Part shown: one piece after another, positions 1-9,781 of the stretch
Numbering within the stretch: position 1 is the stretch's first letter
Layout of the letters: the number at the start of each line of letters is the position of its first letter
Source of the DNA: Cerrena zonata
Lineage: Eukaryota; Basidiomycota; Agaricomycetes; Polyporales; Cerrenaceae
Reading direction: 5' to 3'
DNA length: 64,000 bases
Assembly (NCBI GenBank): GCA_038087015.1
Contig: JASBNA010000013.1
Span: 496,001-560,000, forward strand
Translations under genes and position numbers: made by a program
The notes under the pieces: generated by a model
What the model was told of the DNA's origin: nothing
The model's input: the letters and a program-made list of their open reading frames with translations, nothing else
Databases searched by the model: none

Positions 1-323
1 GTGAAAATAAATTTAGCGATACTTGTTATAGTTGGTGGGTTACTGCTTCTTTATACATCATTGGCGGAGACCATTTGTTCAATGTGGATAAACTGATTGA
101 CTACCTATTAACCCAAACTCAAAATCATTTGTTAGGCGGGTTTGGTAAGTCAAAAGATGTATTTCCTGATCCGTTACATTCTTTCTTGGGATTGGCAAGT
201 TTATCTTTATGGAAACATAAAGAGTCCGCTAACTTTGATGGATCTCTGGCTTTACAAAATGTCAATGAGCTTTTAGTTATAACCGAATCTCTGATGAACT
301 TTTTAAATAACATCAAATGGTAA
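1..323 (+). CDS. CDC43: Geranylgeranyltransferase type I beta subunit, 3' end only
   Basis: This is the C-terminal part of a protein prenyltransferase beta subunit; its start lies before the window and the reading frame begins at base 3. Enzymes of this family attach geranylgeranyl to C-terminal CaaX cysteines of Rho-type GTPases. About 106 codons are visible. They contain the D-x-C zinc-ligand motif (SDTCYSWW, near base 15) and the later motif GGFGKSKD...PDPLHSFLGLASL, whose His is the third zinc ligand. The PDPxHSxLGLA form is typical of type I (Cdc43) rather than of the Rab type (Bet2), where the motif differs. The frame ends with TAA at 321-323, and HEM25 follows 133 bp downstream on the same strand. 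Confidence 0.85.
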   Translation, partial: ENKFSDTCYSWWVTASLYIIGGDHLFNVDKLIDYLLTQTQNHLLGGFGKSKDVFPDPLHSFLGLASLSLWKHKESANFDGSLALQNVNELLVITESLMNFLNNIKW

Positions 324-456
324 TCTTGAACTCTTTCTGTAGAATTATCATTACATCATATCTTTTGTTGATGCACACCTCAACACTATAAATTCTCCAT
401 AAAAAACTTTCAGTGAGAAGACTAGATATCACCACCTCCATCACCTTTCCATAGAC

Positions 457-1467
457 ATGTCCAGTGTGGTAGTAAGCAAGTCGCTCACGGATATACCGGA
501 CTCCAAGGTGGAACTACCCATAAGACAAGAAAGTAAACCAAGTACCAAAACTCATTTAATCAGTGGAGGAATAGCAGGATTAATAAGTGCAACTACTTTA
601 CAACCATTTGATTTATTGAAAACAAGATTACAACAACAACAACAACAAGAAATCGGATATAGAACCACTATAAGTAAAGAGTTGAAAAAACTAACCCAAG
701 TGAAAGACTTATGGAGAGGTGCATTACCATCAACGCTAAGAACATCCATTGGAGCAGGACTTTATTTCACAATCTTATCCCAATCAAGAAGTTATTTATC
801 AAGTATTAAAGGAAATCATGATACAAGAAGCTCAACTAGTGCATTACCGAAATTAAGCCCCATTGAAAACTTGGCTACCGGGTTTGTCGTACGAGCAATC
901 GTGGGGTTTATCACCATGCCAATTACCATCATTAAAACAAGGTACGAATCAAATATCTATAATTATAACTCCATGTATGAAGGCTTTGAAAATATCTATC
1001 ATGGGAATTCGCTAACTGATCCGGAAAACTCAAGTAAAGGCTCAATCAAAAACTTCTTCAAAGGCTCTTTTGCTACTTTGGCCAGAGATTGTCCTTACGC
1101 CGGTTTATACGTTTTATTCTATGAAAGTTTCAAAAATGATTTGCTTCCCACCTTCACTGAAAAAATCGATGATTTGAATCGTCCAACCGTTATCAATACC
1201 ATTTCAGCCATTTTGGCTGCTTCGGTCTCAACCACTTTGACTGCCCCCTTTGATGCAATTAAAACCCGATTGCAACTCACCCTGTCTTCTAATAAGTCTT
1301 TCTTGTCTACAACTAAGGTCTTATTGAACGAGGACGGTGGCGTTAGAAACTTATTTAGAGGTTTGAGCTTAAGATTAAGCAGAAAAGGTATGAGTGCCGG
1401 TATTAGTTGGTGTATCTACGAGGAACTCATCAAGGGTAATTTTTTCAATTCAAACAAACTCCTGTAA
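457..1467 (+). CDS. HEM25: Mitochondrial glycine carrier (SLC25A38/Hem25 type)
   Basis: A 336-residue mitochondrial carrier of the inner membrane. Hem25/SLC25A38 imports glycine for the first step of heme synthesis. The three carrier repeats are visible, with signatures PFDLLKTR (about residue 50), PITIIKTR (about 155) and PFDAIKTR (about 265). The subfamily call rests on long matches to the Hem25 pattern, such as [20 protein letters not shown] in repeat 1 and [14 protein letters not shown] in repeat 2. A short poly-Gln run follows the first signature. The ATG at 457 gives the normal family length and precedes the first repeat by about 30 residues. The gene is unbroken. Confidence 0.9.
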   Translation: MSSVVVSKSLTDIPDSKVELPIRQESKPSTKTHLISGGIAGLISATTLQPFDLLKTRLQQQQQQEIGYRTTISKELKKLTQVKDLWRGALPSTLRTSIGAGLYFTILSQSRSYLSSIKGNHDTRSSTSALPKLSPIENLATGFVVRAIVGFITMPITIIKTRYESNIYNYNSMYEGFENIYHGNSLTDPENSSKGSIKNFFKGSFATLARDCPYAGLYVLFYESFKNDLLPTFTEKIDDLNRPTVINTISAILAASVSTTLTAPFDAIKTRLQLTLSSNKSFLSTTKVLLNEDGGVRNLFRGLSLRLSRKGMSAGISWCIYEELIKGNFFNSNKLL

Positions 1468-1477
1468 ATAGACTTAG

Positions 1478-1542
1478 ATATATATATATATATATATATA
1501 AATACTCAAATACTTAAATACTTAAATACTTAAATAAATACT
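1478..1542. repeat. AT microsatellite followed by TACTTAAA repeats
   Basis: A run of alternating T and A is followed by about four copies of an 8-base unit close to TACTTAAA. It lies in the short spacer between HEM25 and PEX14 and is simple-sequence DNA with no evident function. Confidence 0.8.
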
Positions 1543-1680
1543 TTTGAATGGTACAAACATTATACTATCTATCCTGGTGCACGGGTGTCTGTTTTAATTA
1601 TCTTTGACCTCGGAATTTATGGCGGGGGCCAAATGAACGAATATCAACGACTTTCTTCTTCTTCAATAGCTTTATCCATC

Positions 1681-2832
1681 ATGAACGAGGAACTCATAAG
1701 TAGTGCCATTAGCTTCTTGAAAGACCCCAACGTGCAGTCGTCGCCCTTAACGAAGAAAATTGAATTTTTGGAGTCAAAGGGATTGAATCAGGCGGAAATT
1801 GAAGAGGCCATGAAAAGGGCTAATGAAGGTCAAAGTCAAAGTCAAAGTCACGGCCAAAGCCAACCAAGCCAATCAAGCCAATCAAGTCAATCAAACCAAT
1901 TGAGTAACGCTCCTTTGGACTATTATAATGTCCCACCGCAGGTACCAGATCGTTCATGGAAAGATTACTTTATTATGGCCACCGCTACCGCTGGGGTTAC
2001 TTATGGGCTTTACCAAGTGGTTAGTAAGTATTTAGTTCCAAGCATCATTCCAGCAAAGCAGTCGAGTATCGACGAAGATAAATCCAGAATCAATGAAGAG
2101 TTTATCAAGATTGATAAGGTCTTGGAAGTGTTGGAAGAAGATCAAAATCAAATCAAAAGCCAAAACGAAGAAAAATGCAAAGAGCTCGACATTGTAATTG
2201 ATAACGTGAATGATTTCCTCAGCAAGTATAATAAAGATAAATTGAAATTCGACGATGATTTAAAATTAATGAAATTAGAAATTGATAATTTGAAAAACTC
2301 TGTTGAAAAAAATATGAATTTAACCAAAGAAAATATTAAGGACGAATTACAAGATATCTCAGAAGAATTAACCTCTTTGAAAAACCTCATCAGAGCAAGA
2401 TCTTCTGAACTGAAAGACTCGGCTAGAAAAGTTCCTCCGGTTTCCTCAATTCCTTCTGCTCTGGAAATCTTAAAAAAGGCCAAATCCGGCTCTTCCACCC
2501 CGGAGTCTCAGCCTACAAGCTCGGCTAACTCTGCAGAAACTAAACCAACCACCGTAGATAACGTTACTGCTGCCGGGATCCCAGAATGGCAGGCCAAACA
2601 TAAAGAAGCTGAGGGAATTCCTTCCTGGCAGGCCAAACAAAAAGATGAAGGCATTCCTTCCTGGCAGGCCAAACAAAAAGATGAAGGCATTCCTTCCTGG
2701 CAAACCAAAGACAAGCCCGAAAACGGCATCCCATCCTGGCAAACAAACGCCTCCGACGATAAAGTAGCCAAAAGTATAGCCAACGTAGGTGTTCCTTCCT
2801 GGCAACTAAACGCTTCTTCTTCTTCTTCATAG
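1681..2832 (+). CDS. PEX14: Peroxisomal docking protein Pex14
   Basis: Pex14 is the central component of the peroxisomal docking complex that receives the cargo receptors Pex5 and Pex7. From the ATG at 1681 the protein has 383 residues. The conserved N-terminal receptor-binding domain comes first (AISFLKDP...LTKKIEFLESKGLNQAEIEEAM). A Ser/Gln-rich linker follows, then one hydrophobic segment (WKDYFIMATATAGVTYGLYQ) and a long coiled coil. The tail carries six repeats of the form [GV][IV]PxWQ. The frame is open further upstream, but codon 1585 is GTG and the extra residues do not resemble the family; an ATG at 1633 is the other possibility. Two tail repeats are identical 36-base duplications in the DNA. 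Confidence 0.92.
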   Translation: MNEELISSAISFLKDPNVQSSPLTKKIEFLESKGLNQAEIEEAMKRANEGQSQSQSHGQSQPSQSSQSSQSNQLSNAPLDYYNVPPQVPDRSWKDYFIMATATAGVTYGLYQVVSKYLVPSIIPAKQSSIDEDKSRINEEFIKIDKVLEVLEEDQNQIKSQNEEKCKELDIVIDNVNDFLSKYNKDKLKFDDDLKLMKLEIDNLKNSVEKNMNLTKENIKDELQDISEELTSLKNLIRARSSELKDSARKVPPVSSIPSALEILKKAKSGSSTPESQPTSSANSAETKPTTVDNVTAAGIPEWQAKHKEAEGIPSWQAKQKDEGIPSWQAKQKDEGIPSWQTKDKPENGIPSWQTNASDDKVAKSIANVGVPSWQLNASSSSS

Positions 2833-3317
2833 TATTTAATAAACACCCGTACATTTTGTAAATCTTGTATTGCAAGTTTTGTGGAGAAAAACTCGACAAA
2901 TAAAAAAATGGCTAAAAATCTAAGGGAGGAAAATCAAAACAAGCTTAACCAACGAGTTTCTTTAGCCTTACAATCACTTAAACGCATATAATAACTTTGT
3001 TCAGGTAAGACAAAGTTGAAAGAATAGTTACTTCTTATCTGGAGCTACTTTTTCTGCTGGTTAAATGTATATTAAGAGTTAAAATTTGGTTTTTTTTTGT
3101 TTTATTGGTATTTTCGTTTTTTTTTTCACTTTCATTTTCCTTTTCATTTTGCATTATTTATTAGACTTTGTTTCTTTCGTTTATTTGTTATATTAAAGCT
3201 AAACCTGGTTCATTCATTTCTTATTTCCCATTTATGTTTTTGTTGACTTTTCATTCTTGTTTTATTGTTTTTGATTGAAATTTTTGATATTCTTGATTTA
3301 TATTTTTGGTTTTGAGA
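2833..3317. other. Intergenic, no gene seen
   Basis: T-rich spacer between PEX14 and the next gene. From about 3080 it is strongly pyrimidine-rich on the plus strand, as is common in yeast promoters and 5' leaders. I see no RNA gene or further coding sequence. Confidence 0.5.
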
Positions 3318-3710
3318 ATGTCCTTAACCTCTTCGAAACCAGCCGATTTCCCAATTAGACGCATCGAAGTTGCTCCGTTTAATAATCAAATCGAAATCAT
3401 CGATGGTATCATTTCGAGTAATTCAAAATATTCTTTAAATCATCCTAATAATGGTTCTAATCGTTCAAGTTACTTGAATTATCATTCTAATAGAAATAGC
3501 CATTATAACTCCAACAATCATAAAAATAAAGGTAATAATAATAATGACTACAACCATCAATCTTCAAATCAACAAAATAAATATGCCTTGGCTACAGTAG
3601 CTGCTGCTGCTGCTGTTCAACAACAACATAATTATATGGCTCAACAACCAACTCCACAATCCAGATCTCATTCTATCTCTCACCCAATAAGCTATCAACC
3701 ACCTCAACAA

Positions 3711-3741
<31 letters not shown>

Positions 3742-4370
3742 AACCTCAAGTTTTCAACGGGAATAGTCAAAGATTTAAAGGATCTTCAACTAGCTCCTCA
3801 AATTCAACTTCAGGCACCCTAGTAGATTCGGGTCTTTTCAATTATGATAACTCAAAGTATTTAAATATGAATATGAGTACCCCTACTATCCAATCATCTT
3901 CCCCGACCTCGTCATCAACCCAATTAACCTCCTCTCATCCAAATCATGCTAATTTATTGGGTCAATCTCAAAGTTTTGATCAACAACAATTAGACAGCGT
4001 GAAAAATTCCCACTTATTAGATAACTTGAATTATAACTTGAACAACTCAAACTTATTACTTAACCCAACCTCAACTTCCACTAATTCTCCTCCTAATTTG
4101 TTTTTAAATACATCTAATCCAAATCCTTTCAATAATTCCAACTTGAAAAATAATTTTTTAAACAGTCCTTCCTTATTGCCTACAAATAATGCTTGGAATT
4201 TGAACCCAAGTCCAACAAATTCACAGACTCCTCTTAAGTCTTCTTCTATCTGGTCATCTTCTTTTGATTCAAATCCTTCTCCTTTACAACCTTTATCTAC
4301 TTCTAAATCTACTTTAAGTGCATTCAATTCAAATTCTAATAATCAATTTGGTGGCTCTAGTATGTGGTGA
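3318..4370 (+). CDS. Asn/Ser/Gln-rich low-complexity protein, unknown
   Basis: A 350-residue protein of unknown function. I do not recognise a family. The only non-repetitive stretch is near the N-terminus (PADFPIRRIEVAPFNNQIEI, about residues 8-27). The rest is low complexity: Asn-rich at 40-90, an Ala run followed by Gln and His runs at about 95-150, then Ser/Thr/Pro/Asn to the end. The C-terminus reads QFGGSSMW. Such composition is common in yeast RNA-binding or P-body-associated regulators, but no RRM, KH or zinc finger is visible, so that is only a guess. The ATG at 3318 is chosen over a TTG-initiated extension of four codons. Confidence 0.7.
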
Positions 4371-4831
4371 GCTTTTATCTTTTATTCTTATTATTTCTTT
4401 TCTTTGTTTCTTAGTCATTTCGTGGTTCTTCATAAAAAGATATTTATTTTTGTATTACTGTGTGTTTTTCTTTTGTCTTCAGTTATTATCTTACTGTCTT
4501 AATCTTGTTCTATTTGGTTTTCTTTTATACAGTGTTATCTTTTGTTTCTTGTATCCTTGTTTTTTTGTTTCCTAAAATCTGTTGTTTTAACTTCTTACTT
4601 TTATATATTATTACTAGTTTGTTTAATGGGCGAATGAAAAAATAATTTGTTGATCTCTTAATATACGATTTTTATTTAAATTAGCTTCGTTTAAAGCCAC
4701 CTCTAGTCTTTTTGCAATAATTAGTTTAAACTTCTAAAGTAGGAAAAAAAAATGCTCTTTTGAAAAATTCGCATACGTTTAAATTTTTGTACGAAATCAT
4801 CTTTTTATAATCATAAACCTCCAATTTGGAC
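4371..4831. other. Intergenic, no gene seen
   Basis: T-rich spacer between the Asn-rich gene and MED5. Open frames here are short, made of Phe/Leu/Cys codons from T-rich DNA, and look like noise. Confidence 0.5.
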
Positions 4832-7649
4832 ATGACTGAAGTATCTTTAAAGAAGTTGATTGGTCTTTCGGTTAAAAGAAAGACCTCAAGTAAGGTATTT
4901 GTGTCTTTATTCAACCAATTGAACGAAAGAAGTCCCTGTTACTGAAGATGAATTCTTAGATACTTTTTTGAATTATCCTGGCAATGAAGAAGAAGCTGCT
5001 AAAGCCATTGAATACTGTATCAAGACGAGTTTAAGCAGTGAAACAAACATGGCCAGACTTTGGAATTTGATGTCGAAACTCAAAGTTAAACAGCAAGTGA
5101 AAATTTTGAAAGAAGTTAATAAGATTTTACTTAAAGAAGGTAAGTTATCAGCTAAACTACAAGCTTGTATGATTGAAAGTATCATCAAGTACTCGGGCTC
5201 AGTAATGTCTGAAGGAACTTTAGTGTATCAAAGTGTTTTGTTATTGGGCTCAATTGTCAAGAAATGGCATTTGATTGATGGTGAAACCAAGGTGATTTTA
5301 TCGAATTTTATTGATACCTTAGATGCTTCTAGTTATAAAGATCTTTCGAGGTTTTTGATTAAGAATAGTGGACAATCATTAGGTAAGTTCCACGCGGTAA
5401 AGCCGAGTGAAGCATCTCACAATATCATCAATACAAACCAATTATCAAAAGATATTACAATGATAAACTCAAATAGCTCCAAGTTTAATGAATTGAATAA
5501 TTTGAAAAGCTATTTATGGCTTTATGACTTGATGGAAAACTGGAGCTTCTCCAAGAATCAAATTTTTGTCAACAGTTATGAAAAATTATTTCGCTCTTCG
5601 AGTAAAAGTAAAAGTAAGCATACTTCTATAGTGAATATGGTTGAATCGATTTTTAATGGGTTTGTAATCAGTTTAACTAATCAAGCTCCTTCCTATATCA
5701 TTTACAATTGGAAAATCTTTATAATTACAAAATTACCCGACATATTACTCAAAGTAGCATCTCCAAAATCTATAATTCAAGATGCAATTAACGATTGTTT
5801 TAAAGCATTTGATGATGTGACTAATAAAACATTATCAACTTTCAATTGGAATAATAGTATATTTGATATCAGGAGAATCTTCATTAAACACTGTATATAT
5901 ACTGAGGTGTTGCCATTAGAATTTTATTTTGAACAATTCCCAGAAGATGGTGATAAATTTAATTCAACAATTTTGAATAATGAAAAGAATTTTACCATCA
6001 AATCTATTGAAGACGAATTGACTATTAAGTTATTAGAAATCAATTCTGAATTCACATCATTGGTCGAAAGTGGGCTCATTGAGTATATTAACCAATTACC
6101 TGATCAAATTAGATTTCAACCAAAATATCAACAAGAATTAACCGTTATTATAAATAAAGTTATTGATTCATTGATTGAAGAGAAAAATATTGAGAAATTA
6201 AATCGATTAATCATTGCTATAACCAATAACTATGAAATTTTGAATTTGATTTTTATAAATGATAATCAAGGACCATGGAATGTATTAAATAAACTAATTC
6301 AGTTTATTGATAATGAAAGTTTCAATATTGAAGAAGATGATAATTTTCAAGAGAGTTATTCATATTTTGGGTTTTAATCTTAGGTGTTATAACAATTATT
6401 GAAACTTTCAATATTGATATATCAAACACTTCAATTATAAATTCATATACAATTGACTATATTAATAATTTCTATTATAGACATTGTGATAATTTAACCA
6501 AGTCAAGTGAACACTACTGAGGAGGAAGAACTTACAATTATTTCGAATTACAATAATTTGATTAATGAATGGATAAATTCGTTATTTGACGATAATAATG
6601 ACGGATTATCGGATGAATTAATTAAATCCATAAATGTTAAGCAGATTTATAAAATTATTCCAATAATTTATAAACAAGCAATAATTGCAACTGAAAATGG
6701 AAAAATAAATGAAGATATCTTAAATGGGGGAATTGATTATTTATCACAAATTTTTTTAGTCCCCTGTACTTTAAGTGTTATTAAATGGTTATTAAATAAG
6801 ATTGAGATTGAAAGTTTCAAATCAACTTTTGATACTAAAAGTCATTTATGGATTAAAATACTATTCGAAATCTTAAAATCAAATTTAGGTGATTCGATTA
6901 ACGACGGAGAGTTTCAATTCAGCAACGATGAATCCAATCTAATTTTCAAGATTGTATTAAAGATTTCTGGTAATTCAATAATTGATATTTTAACTAGATT
7001 CCCATTATGGAATAACGTTGAATTAATTAAAAAAATTGTTAATATAGTTCAAAAAACAATTGATCCAAATTATAAAAAACAATCATTTAAAATAACCACA
7101 AATTTGAACTTTATTGATGAATTGAAACTAAATTTGAATAATCATAACCTTGTTAATCAATTAATATCAAAGATTGATAAAAATGAGTTGGTTAGATATC
7201 TAATTAAAGAATTCAATAATTATCAGCATAATATCAATAATGAAGACTCGAAAATATCAATTAATCTTCTTACCTTTATCATATTACTCAAATCGTTCAA
7301 ATCATTTGATAGCAAAGCCCTGTTAATCAAGCTTTTCAATCAATCCCGCAATGAACTACCAAATCCTTCAAAAATCGACCTGTCATTCAATATAACTATA
7401 GATTTTAACTTTTCGGTTATCTTCAACGATCCGAATCTTGAAAATTCCGAAGATGATGACTTATTCAACGAATCTCCATCTAAATTTCAAGTTAAAGATC
7501 ACTACAATAAGATTACTCAACTGAATACCGGCCTTTATCAGTTTGTGAAAATTTATCAAATTTTCAAAAATAACCAGGACTCCGCTTTCCAAAAAACTTT
7601 GGCAGTGCTTAAAAATAAGTTTATCAATGAATACGATCTTTTCCTCTAA
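4832..7649 (+). CDS. MED5: Mediator tail subunit Med5 (Nut1), three frameshifts
   Basis: Med5/Nut1 belongs to the tail module of the Mediator coactivator. Recognised features include the N-terminal segment from ATG 4832, a central block (YLWLYDLMENWSFSKNQIF; APSYIIYNWKIFIITKLPD), and a later block (LINEWINSLFDD...KQIYKIIPIIYKQAI) that matches the Med5 pattern. The reading frame is broken three times. There is an apparent extra base in CCC at 4934-4936. A base is missing in the T run at about 6365-6368; beyond it the correct frame reads FWVLILGVITIIETF. An extra base lies at about 6509-6513. With one base removed, one added and one removed, the frame is open for about 938 codons, a plausible Med5 length. 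Sequence error is more likely than gene loss, because the codons between the breaks remain well conserved. POL3 and KIN1 in this window show the same kind of breaks. Confidence 0.8.
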
Positions 7650-7705
7650 TCTGTCAAAATCTGCTGTGCCGTCTTTTGTTGCCCGTTGTCTTTGTACATG
7701 GTTCG

Positions 7706-7810
7706 GATAATGCAAAATTGACGTTGATAAGATGAATGCTGTGCCTCGCACGTCCGGTTTGCACTGATAAGACTATTTAAGTAGGACCAGCCAGTGAAGA
7801 GAGTATAAAA
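7706..7810 (+). promoter_or_regulatory. GATA sites and TATA box upstream of permease gene
   Basis: Three GATAA elements occur within about 70 bp (7706-7710, 7726-7731 as GATAAG, 7766-7771 as GATAAG). A TATAAAA box follows at 7804-7810, 60 bp before the permease ATG at 7870. GATA-factor sites are the usual signature of nitrogen-catabolite control by Gln3/Gat1-type activators, which fits a GABA/amino-acid permease. The site assignment is by motif only. Confidence 0.5.
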
Positions 7811-7869
7811 GGGCAAGTCAATGCTTTAGGTTTACAAGATGGAAATGGTTGAATTATTCAAGTATCAGA

Positions 7870-9564
7870 ATGAGTGTGAGTCCAATTAAGTCGGTCCAGG
7901 GACACCTTCACCAGAGCTTGTCCGCTATAAGGTCGAATGCCCACGATCATGTTCATGCCATAACTTCCAACAAGTCCGACATTAGGCCAATTGATGTCAA
8001 TAAGGCAGAGGATGACGTTGATTTTTTGGCCCAGATCGGGTATAAACAAGAATTGAGTAGAACCTACTCCACGATACAAGTGTTTGGAATTGCGTTTTCA
8101 ATTATGGGGTTGTTACCGTCAATTTCAACAACATTAAGTACTGGAGCGGAATTTTCCATGGTCGGAATTATTTGGGGTTGGTTTGTTGCATGTATTTTCA
8201 TTGAATGTGTTGGTATATCACTTTCTATGCTTGCATCTTCGATTAGTACCAGTGGAGCTTTGTTTTACTATGCAAATTATTATTGTTCAGATAGTGCTCG
8301 AGTTCCTCTTAGTTATATCATTGCAATTTCAAACACTCTAGGGTTATGTGGAGGTATCTGTTCGATTACTTACGGGTTTGCCGGACAAGTATTGGCTGCT
8401 GCTTATATGACGGTGGATGGATCTTTTACGATTACCAGTGGTATTGAATACGGGGTTTACGCTGCCGGTATCTTATTAACTGTTTTATTATGTGTGGCTT
8501 TCACCCGTCATAGTGCCTTATTGCAATCCATTTCAATCTATATCAATTGCTTTATAATTGTTTTATTTTTCATTGCCGTCCCCATTGGTGCTAGTAAATA
8601 CGGTTTTAATGACGGGGCCTTTATCTTTGGTAATGCTACTAATTTGAGAACCTGGACTCCCGGTTGGTCTTTTGTTCTTTCTTTAATGCCGGCAATATGG
8701 ACCATTGGTGCCTTTGATTCTTGTATGCACATGTCTGAAGAATGTAAAAACCCTCAAAAGAAGGTTCCTATTGGTATAATCGGTTCAATTACTGCTTGTG
8801 CTGTTATTGGTTGGTTTATCTGCATTGTCTGTGCTGCCACAATCAAAGATGGTGATGTTAGTAGAGTCTTGGAAACTAACACCGGGTCTTTCATGGCACA
8901 AATCATTTATGACGCTTTAGGAAGAAAATGGGCCATTGCTTTTATTTCTTTAATCAGTTTGGCCCAATTAACCATGGGGGTTAGTTTACTTGTGGCCGCA
9001 AGTCGTCAGACTTTTGCCTTTGCAAGAGATAAAGGTCTCCCATTTGTCTATAATTACGTCAAGTACGTAAACCCAAAATATAAAGTCCCAGTGAGAGCAG
9101 TCATCTTCGATGGTATTTTATGCTTGGTGTTGGGCTTACTTATTCTCATTGACACAACTGCTGCTAATGCCTTGTTCTCCTTGGCTGTCGTTGGGAATCA
9201 ATTGGCCTGGGTGGTGCCCGTTCTTTTGGTCTTATTGCCCGTTGGTAGATCAAGATTTGTCCCTGGTCCTTTCTATTTGGGCCCCGTTTTGTCCACCATA
9301 ATCAACATAGTCACTGTGCTGTGGGGTATCTTTGTCATGATCTTTGCCATGTTCCCTGACTCAAAATCGGTTACCAAAGATACTATGAACTATACTTGTG
9401 TTATCAATATGGGTATCTGGTTACTTGCTTTACTCTACTATTATGTCTACGGATACACTCATTACTCCGGTCCTGTTTCCAATCTTGATGAAGACGACCC
9501 TGACTCCAGCATTGAAGGCCGTCCTGTTCATAACATCGACTCTGCCATTGCTGAGAAGATATAA
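7870..9564 (+). CDS. UGA4-family GABA/polyamine permease (APC superfamily)
   Basis: A 564-residue transporter of the amino-acid/choline family, closest in pattern to the GABA permease Uga4. It carries the family start (DFLAQIGYKQELSRTYSTIQ), the first membrane helix GIAFSIMGLLPSI, the loop PAIWTIGAFDSCMHMSEECKNP, and GRKWAIAFISLISLAQLTMG; about 12 hydrophobic segments are visible. Yeast genomes of this clade often carry several paralogs, so I do not give a symbol. The frame extends seven codons upstream to a TTG, and the first in-frame ATG is 7870. An out-of-frame ATG at 7839 starts a 16-codon frame that overlaps this start, so the transcript either begins after it or is subject to leaky scanning. 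Confidence 0.88.
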   Translation: MSVSPIKSVQGHLHQSLSAIRSNAHDHVHAITSNKSDIRPIDVNKAEDDVDFLAQIGYKQELSRTYSTIQVFGIAFSIMGLLPSISTTLSTGAEFSMVGIIWGWFVACIFIECVGISLSMLASSISTSGALFYYANYYCSDSARVPLSYIIAISNTLGLCGGICSITYGFAGQVLAAAYMTVDGSFTITSGIEYGVYAAGILLTVLLCVAFTRHSALLQSISIYINCFIIVLFFIAVPIGASKYGFNDGAFIFGNATNLRTWTPGWSFVLSLMPAIWTIGAFDSCMHMSEECKNPQKKVPIGIIGSITACAVIGWFICIVCAATIKDGDVSRVLETNTGSFMAQIIYDALGRKWAIAFISLISLAQLTMGVSLLVAASRQTFAFARDKGLPFVYNYVKYVNPKYKVPVRAVIFDGILCLVLGLLILIDTTAANALFSLAVVGNQLAWVVPVLLVLLPVGRSRFVPGPFYLGPVLSTIINIVTVLWGIFVMIFAMFPDSKSVTKDTMNYTCVINMGIWLLALLYYYVYGYTHYSGPVSNLDEDDPDSSIEGRPVHNIDSAIAEKI

Positions 9565-9781
9565 TGATCTGAATATCTACGTGAAGTCCTATATATCCTA
9601 GTGAAGTGCTTTTTATTTACATTACTGTACGATCCGTACATCTGTAGCGACCGCGTAGGCGACGCAGACACGCGTTAGTTTTTTTATTTTAAAAAAAAAA
9701 AAAAAAAAAAAAGATTTTATCAGTAAATCAATTAATCATCCTTCTTCTGGTAGACAGGGTACAGTTTAAAAACATATAGGT
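9565..9781. other. Short spacer with long A run
   Basis: Spacer between the permease and POL3. It contains a T run and then a run of more than 20 A residues near 9690-9712, probably a nucleosome-depleted promoter tract of POL3. Confidence 0.5.

Noticed and set aside
1585..1680. N-terminal extension of PEX14 from a GTG
   Set aside because: Non-ATG start and no similarity to Pex14 N-termini; ATG 1681 starts the conserved domain.
2470..2899. Several overlapping antisense frames opposite the PEX14 tail
   Set aside because: They are mirror images of the IPxWQ repeat DNA; periodic DNA keeps several frames open without coding meaning.
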